DNA of 64,000 bases from Papilionanthe hookeriana x Papilionanthe teres (GCA_022702705.1 CM040434.1:57128491-57192490); one strand, 5' to 3'. Shown: positions 35,091 through 46,650, counted from the stretch's first letter. Numbers and translations: made by a program. The notes: generated by a model from the sequence alone, not told the origin.

Positions 35091-36227
35091 AACTAGATTA
35101 TATTCGGGAAAGATTTGAATTTTTGGATAATACTCGAAAACACCGACAAGAATATAGTTCCATCAATTATTAAACCTCCCGAACTTGAGCTAAAAATATT
35201 ACCCGATCATTTGAAATATGCTTATTTAGGTAATTCTTCAACTTTACCGAGTTATTATTTCATCCGCATTAAACAAATCTCAAGAACAAAAACTTTTAGA
35301 AACTTTAAAAAAATATAAGAAAACTTTTGGTTGGACTTTAGCAGATATTAAAGAAATTAGTCCTTCAATATGTATGCATAGAATTATTTTAGATGATGAA
35401 CATAAACCTAAAGCAGATCCCCAAAGGAGATTAAACCCGATAATGAAAGAAGTAGTTAAGAAAGAAATTTTAAAATGGTTAGATAATGGTATTATATATC
35501 CTATTTACGACGAGTGCTTGGGTAAGCCCAATTCTCTCGTGTTCCTAAGAAGGGAGGAGTGACCGTCATCTGCCAATGAAAATAACGATCTTATTCCTAT
35601 AAGACAAGTTACTTGGTTGGCGTATATGTATTGATTATAGGAAATTAAATACCGCCACCAGGAAAGATCACTTCCCTTTACCATTTCTAGACCAGATGTT
35701 AGATAGATTAGCCGGACATAAGTATTTTTGTTTTTTAGATGGATACACCGGTTATCATCAAATACAAATTGCTCCTGAGGATCAAGAGAAAACTACATTT
35801 ACTAGTCCTTATGGAACTTTCGCTTTTCGAAGAATGCCTTTTGGATTATGGAATGCACCAGCAACATTCCAGACATTTATGATGTCTATATTTAGTATGT
35901 TAATTGACAATGGAATAGAAGTATTTATGGATGATTTCTCCGTATTTGGAACATCATTTGACACATGCTTAACTCATCTTGAAAAAGTATTAGAAATATG
36001 TGAGAAAACAAATTTAGTTCTAAATTGGGAGAAATGTCAATTTATGGTTGCGGGCGGCATTGTATTAGGGCATAAAATTTCGGAAAAAGGCATGGAAGTG
36101 GACCCTGCAAAAATTCAAGTTATAGCTAAATTACCACCTCCAACTACGGTAAAAGGGGTAAGAAGTTTTCTTGGACATGCTTGGATTCTACAGACGCTAT
36201 ATAAAAGATTTTTCAAAAATTACTAAA
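35091..36227 (+). pseudogene. Athila reverse transcriptase
   Basis: The order is an N-terminal linker (LELKILPDHLKYAYLG), LADIKEISPSICMHRI, the fingers (RRLNPIMKEVVKKEILKWLD), then an open frame at 35696-36226 with FLDGYTGYHQI, RRMPFGLWNAPATFQ and the catalytic FMDDFSVF (a YMDD variant with Phe). SEKGMEVDPAKIQVI and KGVRSFLGHA close the domain. Shifts at 35248, 35511, 35537, 35611 and 36180 all fall at CGAG, CTCG or CTTGG, where CAG or CTG restores similarity. The catalytic residues are present. Confidence 0.92.
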
Positions 36228-36890
36228 CCTCTATGCCAACTTCTCGAAAAGGACAAGAAATTTGAATTTACAATCGAATGCCTGAATGCTTTTGAACTCT
36301 TAAAAGAAAAATTAATTACAACACCTATAATAGTTTCACCTAACTTGGGAGAAACCATTTGAGCTTATGTGTGATGCTAGTGATTATGCTTGTAGGAGCG
36401 ATTCTTGGGCAAATATATGAAAAGATTTTTAAAGTTATATACTATGCTAGTAAAACTCTAAATGATGCTGAAATAAATTATACAGTTACAGAAAGAGAAT
36501 TATTAGCGGTAGTATATGGTTTTAATAAATTTAGACCTTATCTGATTGGAAAAAAATGTATCGTGCATACTGATCATTCTGCTATCAAATATTTAATGCA
36601 AAAGAAAGATTCCAAACCAAGATTAATTAGATGGATGCTATTAATGCAAGAATTCGATTTTGAGATCGTTAATAAGAAAGGAACCGATAATCAAATTGCG
36701 GATCATTTATCAAGATTAGAAAATCATGAATTATCCGATATTGAAAATGAAATTATAGACAGCTTTCTCGATGAACAACTATATAATATCAATGAGTGGA
36801 AAATACCATGGTATGCTGATATAGTAAACTATATAGTTAGTAATATTTTACCACCTATGCTAACTTTGCAAAAACGAAAAAAATTCATCC
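36228..36890 (+). pseudogene. Athila RNase H domain
   Basis: After a shift at 36345 (AACTTGG) the domain reads PFELMCDASDYA, then after GCTTGTAGG (36388) VGAILGQ. It continues with TERELLAVVYGFNKFR and VHTDHSAIKYLMQKK, giving the catalytic D-E-D residues. It ends with NQIADHLSRLENHE. It would remove the RNA strand during cDNA synthesis. The long open frame 36359-37039 covers it and runs into the integrase zinc region. Confidence 0.9.
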
Positions 36891-38095
36891 ATGATACGAA
36901 AACCTATTTTTGGGATGAACCATATTTATATAAGCAATGTAAGGATTTAATTATTAGAAGATGTGTACCTTATGAAGAACCGAACCAATTATTCAAAAAT
37001 GTCATGATTCGATTTTGGAGGATATTTTGGGATCGATAAAACTGCTTATAAGATTCTACGATACTGGATTTTACTGGCCTACTCTATTTAGAGATGTATA
37101 CGGATATATTAAAACTTGCGATAAATGTCAAAGAGTAGGAAATATATCTAGAAGAAACGAAATGCCTCCGAATTTTATATTAGAAGTTGAAATTTTTGAT
37201 GTTTGGGGATTAGATTTTATGGGACCTTTTATTCCTTCGTTTGGAAACTCATATATATTAGTAGTTGTTGATTATGTTTCCAAATGGATTGAGGCACAAG
37301 CTTTACCTAGGTGTGATGCTAAGAGTGTTTCAAAATTTCTGATGAAAAATATTTTTACTAGATTTGGAAGGTCGAGAGTGATTATCACTGACGGAGGAAC
37401 TCATTTTAGAAATAAATACATTCACAAACTAGTAGAAAAATACAATATTACTCATAAGATATCCACTGCTTATCATCCAGCGTACTAGCGGATTAACTGA
37501 AGTATCTAATCGTGAGATTAAACGTATTTTAGAAAAATCTGTAAACCTAAATAGGTTAGATTGGTCTATTAGATTAGACACTACATTATGGGCTTATAGG
37601 ACTGCTTATAAAACTCCGATTGGAATGACTCCTTACAGGCTTATATATGGAAAAACATGCCACTTACCAGTTGAATTAGAACATAAAGCATATTGGGCGA
37701 TTAAGGAATTTAATTATAATATGAAGGAAGCTAGTGAGAAAAGATTGCTGCAATTAAATGAATTGGAAGAATTAAGAAATGAATCATATGATAATGATCG
37801 GATTTATAAAGAAAAGATGAAATTATGGCATGATCGGAAGATTAATCGGAGAAATTTTGAACCAGGACAGGAGGTTTTGCTATATAATACTAGATTGAAA
37901 TTATTTCCTGGAAAATTGAAGTCTCGATGGTTAGGACCTTTCACCATAACTCAAATATTTTTATACGGAACTATAGAAATCGAAGATCCAAAAACTGGAC
38001 ATAAATTTAAAGTTAATGGACATAGATTAAAACCATATTTCGAAGGTATAAGACCTAACTATAAAGAGGTTTTAATGCTTAGTCGACCTGATTAA
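36891..38095 (+). pseudogene. Athila integrase
   Basis: An HHCC zinc region lies at about 36980-37130 (CHDSIFGGYFG after a one-base loss near 37016; CDKCQRVGN). The core has WGLDFMGPFIPS, IITDGGTHFRN and, after a shift at 37486, NREIKRILEKS, giving the D-D-E triad. The C-terminal part is open at 37625-38095 with LPVELEHKAYWAIK, KLFPGKLKSRWLGPF and a NGHRLKPYFEG end. No chromodomain is seen, as expected for Athila. It would insert the cDNA with a 5 bp target duplication, matching TGGTG here. Confidence 0.9.
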
Positions 38096-38551
38096 TAATT
38101 GAAATTAGGTCGGGCTGACGACGTTAAACCAAACGCTTTATGGGAGGCAACCCATATTAGTTATCTATTTTTATTGTATCTTAATAGTTAATCTATATTA
38201 TTGAAACTTTACTACTCAATTATTATTAAGAATCATCACATATTCGAACCATTATGATGAGAAAAGAAATTATTCGATTTAGAGCGAAATTGGACATTAT
38301 TTTGGAATCTCGCCGACGGCGAGGTCGATACTCGCCGACAGCGAGGTTCGCGCCTAAATTAAATTCAGTTTTTATAACCGAGTCGCCGACAACGAGAAAC
38401 TTCTCGCCGACAACGAAGGAAGTTATAAAGATGAGTTATTTATAATTTGAATGCCGATTTGGACGGTTTCAACACCAATTCCTTTGTGAAAACCCATTCT
38501 TAAATCATTCTAGATCCGCCTTCTTCACTAGAATTCATTCCATTCACCATA
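38096..38551 (+). other. Spacer after pol with CGCCGACGGCGAG cluster I
   Basis: GACGTTAAACCAAACGCTTT at 38119-38138 is shared with the decayed element at about 500 (minus). Four near-palindromic units lie at 38308-38417 (two CTCGCCGACGGCGAG-type, two CGCCGACAACGA). The last ends 134 bp before the start codon of the first extra ORF. A TTATTTATAAT word lies at about 38434. Confidence 0.75.
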
Positions 38552-39780
38552 ATGGCCTCCAAATTCTTAGATTCCTCTAATTCTGGAGTGTTTAACCGGA
38601 GGAAATTTGTGAGTGCGGAAGCGCAGCGGATCTTCAACAAGGTTTAGTAAAGAAAAGAGTTATCAAGGAACGGGGATTTGTCAATCGAGGATTAGAGAAT
38701 TCCACTACGAAGATAGAAGAAACGATCGCGCAGCGGCATTGGGAGGTATTTTGTTACACTACGTCTGCTGTTGTTATTCCAGTTGTGAAAGAGTTCTACT
38801 CTAACTTACATGTGATCAACAATGGGAATGTCTACGTCCGAGGAAGATGGGTGACATTTACTCCATCAAGAGTAAATGAATTATTCTCTATAGAAAACAC
38901 CTCGGTATGTCACTATTCAAATTTTGTGCCTTCTCGATATAATATGAATGAGATATTTCGATATCTAACTGATGAACCGGAAGATTGGGAAATGCGTGAA
39001 GACGGGTATGTTAGTTTCTCTGCATCACTTTTGAATCCTGTCTCAAAGCACTGGCACTTTTTCATCTCATCTAAATTGTTACCTACTATGAGGGTAAACA
39101 AGGTTTCGAAGGAATGCACTATATTGAATTATTGTATTCAAAATGGATTGCCTATTGATGTTGGATCAATAATTGTTAAGTCTGCATTGGTTTTATTGTG
39201 CATGGGTCGGTTCACGGACTAGGACACCCATCTACTATTTTTGCATTATGCGATCGGTACCGGGTTTCTTATGAAGCTTGGGAAAAGGTTCACGTTACCT
39301 TGGAAGCCGCTTGATCCTACGGATATGTTCCCTACTTTGGACAATAATGATGAAATTACATTCATCTCCGATAGAGCTTCACGGAATAATCCTATAGCAA
39401 GGTCTATTTCGGATAAAACAGAGTTACTTATGAAGAAAATTAAAGGAATGGAGAAAGAACTGCAGAAAGTGAGAGATTCAATCGACAATATATCCGATTT
39501 ATTTGATCACATTGATCTGGAGGATGAAGGAACACTTTGATCATTACGGACACCTGAAGCTAGCTTTCTTCATTTGCCGAGACGTAAGGGTTGGATCATC
39601 GAAGAATGCGCCGGAGTTTCCCTTCGGTGCCTTTCTATAACTTATTTGTGCATCATCGTCATATCGGAAATATCAGAGAAGATGAAGATTCTGACATTGA
39701 AGAGTAGTAGTAAAGATTTCCGTAGTATGTTTGTGTTTATGTTATTTGATTTGATTTAGATTTTATTATGTGTGGAGTGA
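38552..39780 (+). pseudogene. Athila extra ORF 1 (post-pol, Transposase_32-like)
   Basis: It starts MASKFLDSSNSGVFNRR, shifts near 38645 and again near 38760, then stays open at 38785-39222: VKEFYSNLHVINNGNVYVRG, VNELFSIENTSVCHY, EDWEMREDGYVSFSASLLNP, KHWHFFISSKLLPTMRV. After a shift near 39220 a part homologous to ORF 2 (HPSTIFALCDRYRVSYEAWE) appears in another frame, followed by a coiled-coil-like end (39420-39540). The domain resembles the plant 'putative transposon protein' family found after pol in Athila-type elements. The role is unknown. The position is that of env-like ORFs, but I see no signal peptide or membrane span. Confidence 0.65.
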
Positions 39781-40621
39781 TGATTTGAATATCTCAAACT
39801 TAATTGAGATATGCGTCATAGTTTTGTATCGGCATTTAGTGTGTCGTGGATTGGTTTGCGATGCCGATTAGTAGTAAGGATTGGAGAATTGAAGTTTGAT
39901 TATAGAGTTTAAAATTATGTTAGTTTGTACATCTCATGGATTTCAACATTAAAGTTAATTTGTTGTGTTGTGTGAATTTGTTTGTGTATAAGTAGCTAAT
40001 CTTCATATTAAATTATTAAATGATGTGATCGGAAATATAATATAAGGCAAATCAAGGACGAAAATGAGTGATGAATTTCGGAAATTAAATTTTTTGGAAT
40101 CTCGCCGACGGTGAGAAAAATCCCGCCGACAGCGAGATCGATCTCACTGACAGCGAAGGTTAGAGCAAAAATTTCTCGCCGATAGCGGATTTTTCCTGAG
40201 AGTTTTTGGTTCCGAAAAATATTAGCTCGCCGACGGCGAGAAAAATCTCGCTGACAGCGAGGTCGCAAAAAACACTTTAATTGACCGGTCAAAAACACTA
40301 TTCATCATCCCCAACCTCTCATTTTCACAAAAACTACCCTAGGGCTCACGAAATTTCGGATTTAGAGGCGATTTCATCACTAAAAAACACCAGATTTCAT
40401 CTTCTCTTAGTAAGTGCTTCACTCCTATGCAAAAATTTTTGATTTTCACCATGTATTTTCTCCACATTGAAAAATTTTAAAAAATCCTAAATATGGAAGA
40501 ATTACTCGGTAGAAATCCATAAAATTTGTTTTAATTTGATCTTAGATGTTGTGGGAAGCCTCCTTAGTAATATTAGGAAGTTTAGTGACGATTTTTGTGA
40601 ATTTCATAGATCGATCGAAAA
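39781..40621 (+). other. Spacer with CGCCGACGGCGAG cluster II
   Basis: Six units lie at 40101-40261, including CTCGCCGACGGTGAG, CTCACTGACAGCGAA, CTCGCCGATAGCGGA and CTCGCCGACGGCGAG. TTTTGGAATCTCGCCGACGG is shared exactly with cluster I (38300-38319), so the spacer and the ORF behind it look like one duplicated module. ORF 2 starts 360 bp further on. Confidence 0.8.
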
Positions 40622-41781
40622 ATGGCTCCGCGACAGAAAAGACGAGTAGATTACGATATTGACCGATTTGTCAATGCACGAGCACAAAATCGGTATTTTC
40701 AAAACATTCAAGCAAGAAAGTGCATTGCGAATCGAGTTTTTAAGAATCCGGGAGGCGAAGTTGAGCGGATCATTAAAGAACGAGGTTGGGAGAATCTCTG
40801 CTACATCTCCAATAGAGCTGCTGTGGAAGTAGTAAAGGAATTTTATTCTAACCTGACTGCTGTAGAGGATGAACCAGTAAAGGTACGTGGATTTATGGTT
40901 GACTTAAGCGCTGCTAGAATTAACGCCTTCTATGAAGTTCGGGACGGTCCAAATGAGTACGAAACATTTGGAACTATGCCGGAACCTCTTGAAGATGTGA
41001 TAAATTTTCTTACTGACGGGATTGGAGTTTGGAAGATAAAGCAGCGTGAAAGAGTGAATTTTCCTCTTTCTAAGTTAAATGCAAATTCTAAAGCATGACA
41101 CTATTTTATTTGTTCTACTTTGTTACCTACATACCACCACAGTGAGGTAACAAGGTATAGAGCGGTCTCCGAATTTCGTATTCGAACAATAGAAGTATAA
41201 ACATTGGAAGTGTCATCTATAGAAATATCTTAGCCACTACTGGAAATGAAAGTAGAGGGGGATTGGGACATCCTGAGTTGATTTATGCAATCTGCCAACT
41301 CTCTGGAGTTGAGGCAGCAGATGATGAGGAGTGGATAGAACCCATGAACCCACTCACAACGGCCAATATTAAGAAATATGAGTCTCATGAAGGGTGGAGA
41401 TCAGGAGTGAGAAGTTATTTCACTCAGTCAAGTAGAGATATACCCTCTACTAGCTATGAACCTCCTGAGCCTACCACCCCTACCCTACAAGATCTGATGA
41501 ATGAGCTGACACTGCATAGGAGGAGTTTTGAGCAGTTTGGAGAGACAATGGGGAGAAGATTTGATCATTTTGATCCAAGGATTGATAATCTGGAGAAGAG
41601 ACATGATTATGATAGTGAGTACCTGCAGAGACATTCAGAGTACGAGATAGCATATCATGAAGCTGAACGTCGCTATAGGAGTGGAGATTTAGATGTCATC
41701 TTTCCGAGTGCCCGAGGTATACTCGGTATCATCTTGCTCGGTCTTCTCGACCTACGGATCGAGGAGGGGATGATAATATAG
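40622..41781 (+). pseudogene. Athila extra ORF 2 (post-pol, paralogue of ORF 1)
   Basis: It is open at 40622-41098 from MAPRQKRRVDYDIDRFVNAR through VFKNPGGEVERIIKERGWEN, VVKEFYSNLTAVEDEPVKVRG and EPLEDVINFLTDGIGVWK. It is broken near 41090 and reopens at 41263-41781 with GHPELIYAICQLSGVEAADD and a charged, possibly coiled-coil tail. VKEFYSNL, VRG and the following INAFY/VNELF blocks align with ORF 1, showing tandem duplication followed by divergence. N-terminal basic residues could act in nuclear or RNA interaction, but that is a guess. The function is unknown. Confidence 0.65.
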
Positions 41782-42732
41782 TTTGGGACTTTGATGCTTG
41801 AAGATTAGGACTTTATTTGTTTTGTTTGTTTGATGTTAAGTTATTTTGGAAACTTTTATATGTTTGTAATATTCAGTACTTTATGTTGTGAGACATTGGA
41901 TGTTAGTTAGATTAATTTGCTTGAATTGTGATAATAGTTTAGTTATTGTTTTTTGTGTTAGTTAATTGCATTTGTTTTTATGTTAAATAGAATGTTAGTT
42001 TTCTTTAGTATGTTTTTATTTTATTTTGTATTGTTTTAAGTTTTTAAAATTGTTAATCGTTAGTTCAATGTTTTTAATATGTTAGTAATTCATATGTGTA
42101 GTGTAGAGTTAATTTTAATTGTTGTATTTAATACTTATCTCGATTTTATCCCTGCATTTTCTTTAAATTGTTATATATATATGAAAAATACTAACGATAC
42201 GAGTTCAATGAAAAATGAAAAAGCTCGCAAAAATTTCAAAGAAAAAGAAATACCTAAACTTGAAAGGTATGATTTATTTACTTTCCCTTTTTCATTATTT
42301 AGAGTAGATATAAAAATTTAAGTTTGGGGGGGAGTAAAATACAAATTTAGTTATTAACTTTTTCTCGATTTCTATTTTCAAATTATTATAAAATGATTTT
42401 TATAGCAAATTTTTCAATTTAATTAATTTGAATTATTTTATTTAATTATTATAAAAGGTTAAATGAAATATTTCTAGTGCTTTAATTAATTAAATAGAAT
42501 AAAATATTTGGTTAAAGGGAATAAGAATATAGTAAACTATTTTTAGTAAGGAAAACTATATTCTAAAATTAAAATTCTTAAGTATTCAAGTGAAAAGAAA
42601 AGATTGAAAATCAATGAAGTAAAAACTATGAAGTATATATAAGCTAAGAAATATTTCTAAGTTTCAAATTTAGGAAGATGAAAATGAAGTTCAAAATTAT
42701 TAACGAGCTCTCAGGATACGATAATCCTTATT

Positions 42733-42779
42733 AAAAAAAAAAGAAAAAGAAAAAGAAAAAGAAAAAGAAAAAGAAAAAT
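42733..42779 (+). repeat. (AAAAAG)n microsatellite
   Basis: A10 followed by six AGAAAA-type units, in the 3' non-coding region of the Athila element. Confidence 0.9.
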
Positions 42780-43168
42780 GAGGAGATGCTTGAGGAGATG
42801 CCTTATCAAAAATTGGCTTCATTTGAATTAACCTAAAGGGAAAAACTTAGATATTTCCAAACTTATGTTTATGGATTAGAATTTTACCTAATAGTGTTTT
42901 CTTGAATTTCTTATCATATGAATATCTTAAGTAGTTATTCTTTTAAATATAGTCTATTCCTGAAATGAATAGTAAGCTAGAAATCTTAGACATCGATAAC
43001 TAAATAATTTATTTCTATAAGATTAATTAAATTACATGAATTATTTTTATTTAAATTTATTATGATATTAATTAATCTAATTCATAGTTTATTTAAATTG
43101 AAAAATCTTATTATAGAACTCATTATTTTTATGTACTACTAAAATTACTTGAGGACAAGTAATAAGTA

Positions 43169-43182
43169 AGTTTGGGGGATTT
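43169..43182 (+). other. Polypurine tract, plus-strand primer site
   Basis: AGTTTGGGGGATTT directly abuts the TG of the 3' LTR, the usual place for the plus-strand primer. Confidence 0.85.
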
Positions 43183-44829
43183 TGATCACTGAAAAATTTA
43201 TTAAGAAATTCATACCTATTTTTGATGAAATTGCACTTTAAAGAAAGGTATTTTCTTTATTTTGTTGCAGGAATGGAGAATTTAGGTGATAAAAGCAAAA
43301 ATCATAAAAAGGAGTGGATTTGGAGCAAAAAGGAAGAAAATAATGCAATTTGTCTCTGAGTCGCCGACGGCGAGATCGAGCCCGCCGACGGCGAGGGTAC
43401 GAGGAAGAAAATTCTGAAGGATTTATAACTGTCTCGCTGACAGTGAGCCCGAGCCCGCCGACAGCGAGATAGGGCGGTTCGAAGACCTTCTAGAAGCCTC
43501 GCCGACAGCGAGGTAGTTTGTCGCCGACGGCGAGCTAGTTCAAATGACGCAGATACATTGAACCTGGACACTTTTTGAAGGGATGCTTACACACCTCTTG
43601 GTCCTTTGCTCACCTCTATATATAGAGGCCGAAATTCAGCTTATAAATGTATGTTATAAGTGTGTGTCAATTTGTGTCTTAAGAGTCTTTTATTTATGTG
43701 TGTGAGCAGTCTTTAGAGTCTTAATTAGTGTAATTAGTGAGTCTTTAGTGAGTTAGTGAGTTTTTAGTGAGTCTTCTGTCATCTTGGAAGGAAGAGTCGA
43801 AGAAGCTACGAGGAGTCCGCAGGGATAAATCGAGATAAGTATTTGTATTTATTGTTTTTAACTTTAAATGAAATCCATGCTTAGTTTAGTTTCTATGCAT
43901 TACGAGTAGTTTATTAGTCTTTCTCCTCGTTATGAAATTAAGTGACTTGATGAACTTAAAACGAAGTACTTTTATATATATTAATAAATTGTGATAATTT
44001 TTACTTAAAACGTAATTTACTTTCAATCGGCCATTTGATTTGTTAAAATATGTTGAATATCAACTATAGTAAAAATTACATCGGATATTCGAGGAATTCA
44101 AAAGCCTTGGAAGGAAGGTGCAAATAAATAGGGAAATAATATCATCGGGCGTAGAATTGAGCATTTTTAGTGTGACGGACTAAAATATTCAATTCGGTCC
44201 TATTGTTTGAGAGCTGAAGTGTAGATGTTAACCCTCGGGCGAGGGAACGTGGGAGCTACGAAGTGGCAGTCGGTATCCTCCCAGCCTAGCCGCAGATTCA
44301 GTAATGAAACATAGGATTAGTCAATATTCTTTTCACCCAGACCGAAGGGTAAAGAATAAGAATGCTCCTATTTGTCACAATACCTTAAAATTATCTATTT
44401 AAATTCATCAATCACTTAAATTTCTAAACAAGGGGAAAGATACTTTTTCTGAATAGTTAAGACTTATTTAGCAATTAGTTTAATTTCCTGCACTTTCAAT
44501 ACGTATTAATTTTCTACTTAGTTAAGTTACCTAATTAAAATACTTAGTTTACTTTATTGCGCTTAAATTTAGAATTCCAAATTTTCGTATACTATTTTAA
44601 AATTATTATTATTATTATTTTAAAATTAGTTGTTATTTAATTTTCTATTTCCCTGTGGGATCGATAACCAGGACTCCACTAGAGCCTTGTATTACTTGAT
44701 ACGATACGTATACTTGCGTAGCATCCACAACATAAACAATTACAATTCTATACATATAATATAGCAGGGTCAAGTTTTTGGCGTCGTTGCAATTAAATTA
44801 AAAATATCATAATATAAAATTGTGGGTCA
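43183..44829 (+). repeat. 3' LTR of the Athila element
   Basis: Starts TGATCACTGAAAAATT and ends TTGTGGGTCA before TGGTG. It has six hairpin units at 43360-43534 (one fewer than the 5' LTR), a TATA box at 43614-43627, the TTTAGTGAGT run (43735-43773) and the decayed PBS word at 44767-44793. Confidence 0.92.
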
Positions 44830-44834
44830 TGGTG

Positions 44835-46650
44835 CTTAAATAAAGGAGGATGGGGTGGCCAATTAAGTTGGCCAGTGGGTGCAAAGTGAAGCTTAGGTGG
44901 AGGGCTGAGAGGTACCATCCACCAATAGAGGTGAGCCACATTGGATGGGTGCAATTGGGTTCAAGTTAAGGGGAAGGCTCTCTCGGTTTTGGGTTTTTGG
45001 GTGACTAGATTGGACGACCAGGCCAAGGGAGGTGATTAGCTGGCTCAGGGAAGGTCAGGGGAGTTTTATTGTGATTAGCTCAAAATTTTGATTGTTGATG
45101 TCATGGGGTAGATAACTTAGCTAAATTTAGGGGAGCCATGGTCCATGGCTTAGATTTAGGGCTTCAGATGATGTTATTAGCATCCTATGGTGCTTAAATA
45201 TTGCAAGAATGGTTACATTTCTATCAATGTGAATGATTTGAGGTAGATTTGGATTTAGGATCAAAATGGGGGTTTAAGCTTAAAATTGAATATGGGCTTG
45301 AATTTGGCTTGAATCCAAACTAATTGAAGGATCAATTTGGTCTAGAAGACTGTCATGAGGCATTGAGGAAAATAGTTTCATAGAATTGAATCGATTGCAA
45401 AGTTTAATTTAAAGGAATATTGATTAGGAATATTGATTTGGAGTTAATTTGTGGTGTTTGAGTTGGAATTGAGTTTGGGATAGATTTGGGTTTTGGATTT
45501 GGGTCAGTGAAGGTTCAATTTGGTTTAGATTGTTTTCATGAGAAATTTAGAATTTGAAATTGAGGGAATTGGATTGGTCATGGGGTTCAATATGATGGAA
45601 TTTAGGGGTAGGGTCAAATTGGGGAAATTCATTTGGGCTTCAATTAAGGGTTTGGAATTAGGTTCAATTGGGCTAAGATTTGATTCAAATTGGGTTTGAA
45701 CATGATGGAATATGATTTAGATTTGAAATTAGGAGACGTCGAGGTCAATTTGGTAGAACTTAGGATGATTTAGGCAATTTAGGCACATAGGGGCAATTTG
45801 AGAGTTTTGGAAAATTTTGGTGGATTTGGTCATAATTGGAGACATTGGGTGGTTCAAATTAATTTTTGGGGACATTTGGTGTGAATTTAGTGATTTTGGG
45901 AAATTTTGGGGCATGAGGGGTATTTGGTTAATTTTGACAAATTTGGAGTTTTTTTGGGGATTTTAAGGATTTGGAGTATTTTGGTCAATTTGAGTGTATT
46001 GGAATGGTTTGAAATGATTTTTTGAGAGAACTTAAGAATTTAGGCAATTTTGGAAAAATTAGTGTTTCAGGGGTATTTTGGTGATTTTGGAAAAAAAAAA
46101 AATTGAGGCTAAAAGTTCAAAACTGGGAATTTGGACAAAATTGGGATCAAAAGAGGATGCTAATCATAAAATTACCCTTTTTGAGCCATGAGACAAAGGG
46201 AGATCCCATTTTGGATCCTCCATGTAGTGGTTTTAGCCTAACCCTAGCCAAGAGCTTAGGATTTGGGGGACCACCCAAATGAGTATGCAAAAGAGTGCGA
46301 AAACAGGTTAAGCATGCTTGGTTTAGGGTTTTAGGTTGTGAGTGAAAGTGAATGGGTTTAAGTATGTGTGTGCAAGACTGACTAAGGTCACACCACCCAG
46401 AGCTAACACTAAGGCCAGACAGCCCTATGCGGAATCCCCTTGAGCTCCCTCATGTTTGGCTTCATCCTACTGAGTGATAGAGGTCAAAACCATACACGTG
46501 TAACTTCAAGAAGAGTAAAGAGGTGTTTAAAATTTCTAATAGGTAAGGTTCAACAACTAGTCCTCTAGGACAGTCAACGGGAAAATCATATGGCCAGATC
46601 CTAGGCTTTTAAGAAAAAAAAACTAGATCTCAACAAAATTGAGGTCATCA
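44835..46650 (-). other. U3 part of the second long LTR, no genes
   Basis: G/T-rich on the plus strand (TTTGGG words), mirroring 3480-4720. The right 270 bp match 2960-3250 in reverse (CTCTAGGACAGTC, CCTAGGCTTTTAAG, GAGGTCA). No supported reading frame. Confidence 0.7.
44837..44845 (-). promoter_or_regulatory. TATA box of the second long LTR, abutting the Athila insertion
   Basis: On the minus strand CCTTTATTTAAGCACCA matches CCTATTTAAGCACCA at 5305-5319. The Athila target site (CACCA on this strand) is the next few bases, so the insertion separates the TATA box from its start site. Confidence 0.65.

Larger units (their letters stand above)
41782..43182 (+). other. Athila 3' non-coding region with two polypurine tracts
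   Basis: AT-rich, no gene. An internal AGTTTGGGGGGGAGT lies at 42321-42335. A microsatellite (AAAAAG)n lies at 42733-42779. The functional-looking polypurine tract AGTTTGGGGGATTT ends directly at the 3' LTR (43183). Confidence 0.8.
31000..44829 (+). mobile_element. Complete Athila-lineage Ty3/gypsy retrotransposon, 13.8 kb
   Basis: It has two LTRs of about 1.65 kb (31000-32663 and 43183-44829), TSD TGGTG, a tRNA-Asp primer site, gag, protease, RT, RNase H, integrase, two extra ORFs after pol and a polypurine tract. The RT and integrase sequences and the ORFs downstream of pol place it in the Athila branch. The LTRs are very similar, so the insertion is fairly recent. Every large ORF is nonetheless broken by single-base shifts, most at CAG/CTG sites, which may be sequencing errors. 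It sits just downstream of the TATA box of an older LTR. Confidence 0.93.
28485..46650 (-). mobile_element. Second copy of the long LTR family, interrupted by Athila
   Basis: On the minus strand it starts TGATGACCTCA at 46650, runs through a C/A-rich U3 to a TATA box at 44837-44845, is interrupted by the Athila element, resumes at 30999 and continues leftward through counterparts of the AT-rich part. The right end is anchored by homology. The left end is less sure: TG at 28485 gives TCACT on both sides (28480-28484 and 46651-46655), but an alternative end near 26143 cannot be excluded. It has no coding capacity and reads as a solo LTR. Confidence 0.6.

Noticed and set aside
38552..41781. Calling the two extra ORFs envelope proteins
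   Set aside because: They sit where env-like ORFs sit, but I see no signal peptide, membrane span or cleavage site.
26143..46650. Second long LTR extended left to 26143 on the basis of a TGTCGG end
   Set aside because: No matching target duplication, and the alternative end at 28485 has a 5 bp match (TCACT). It is kept only as an alternative.
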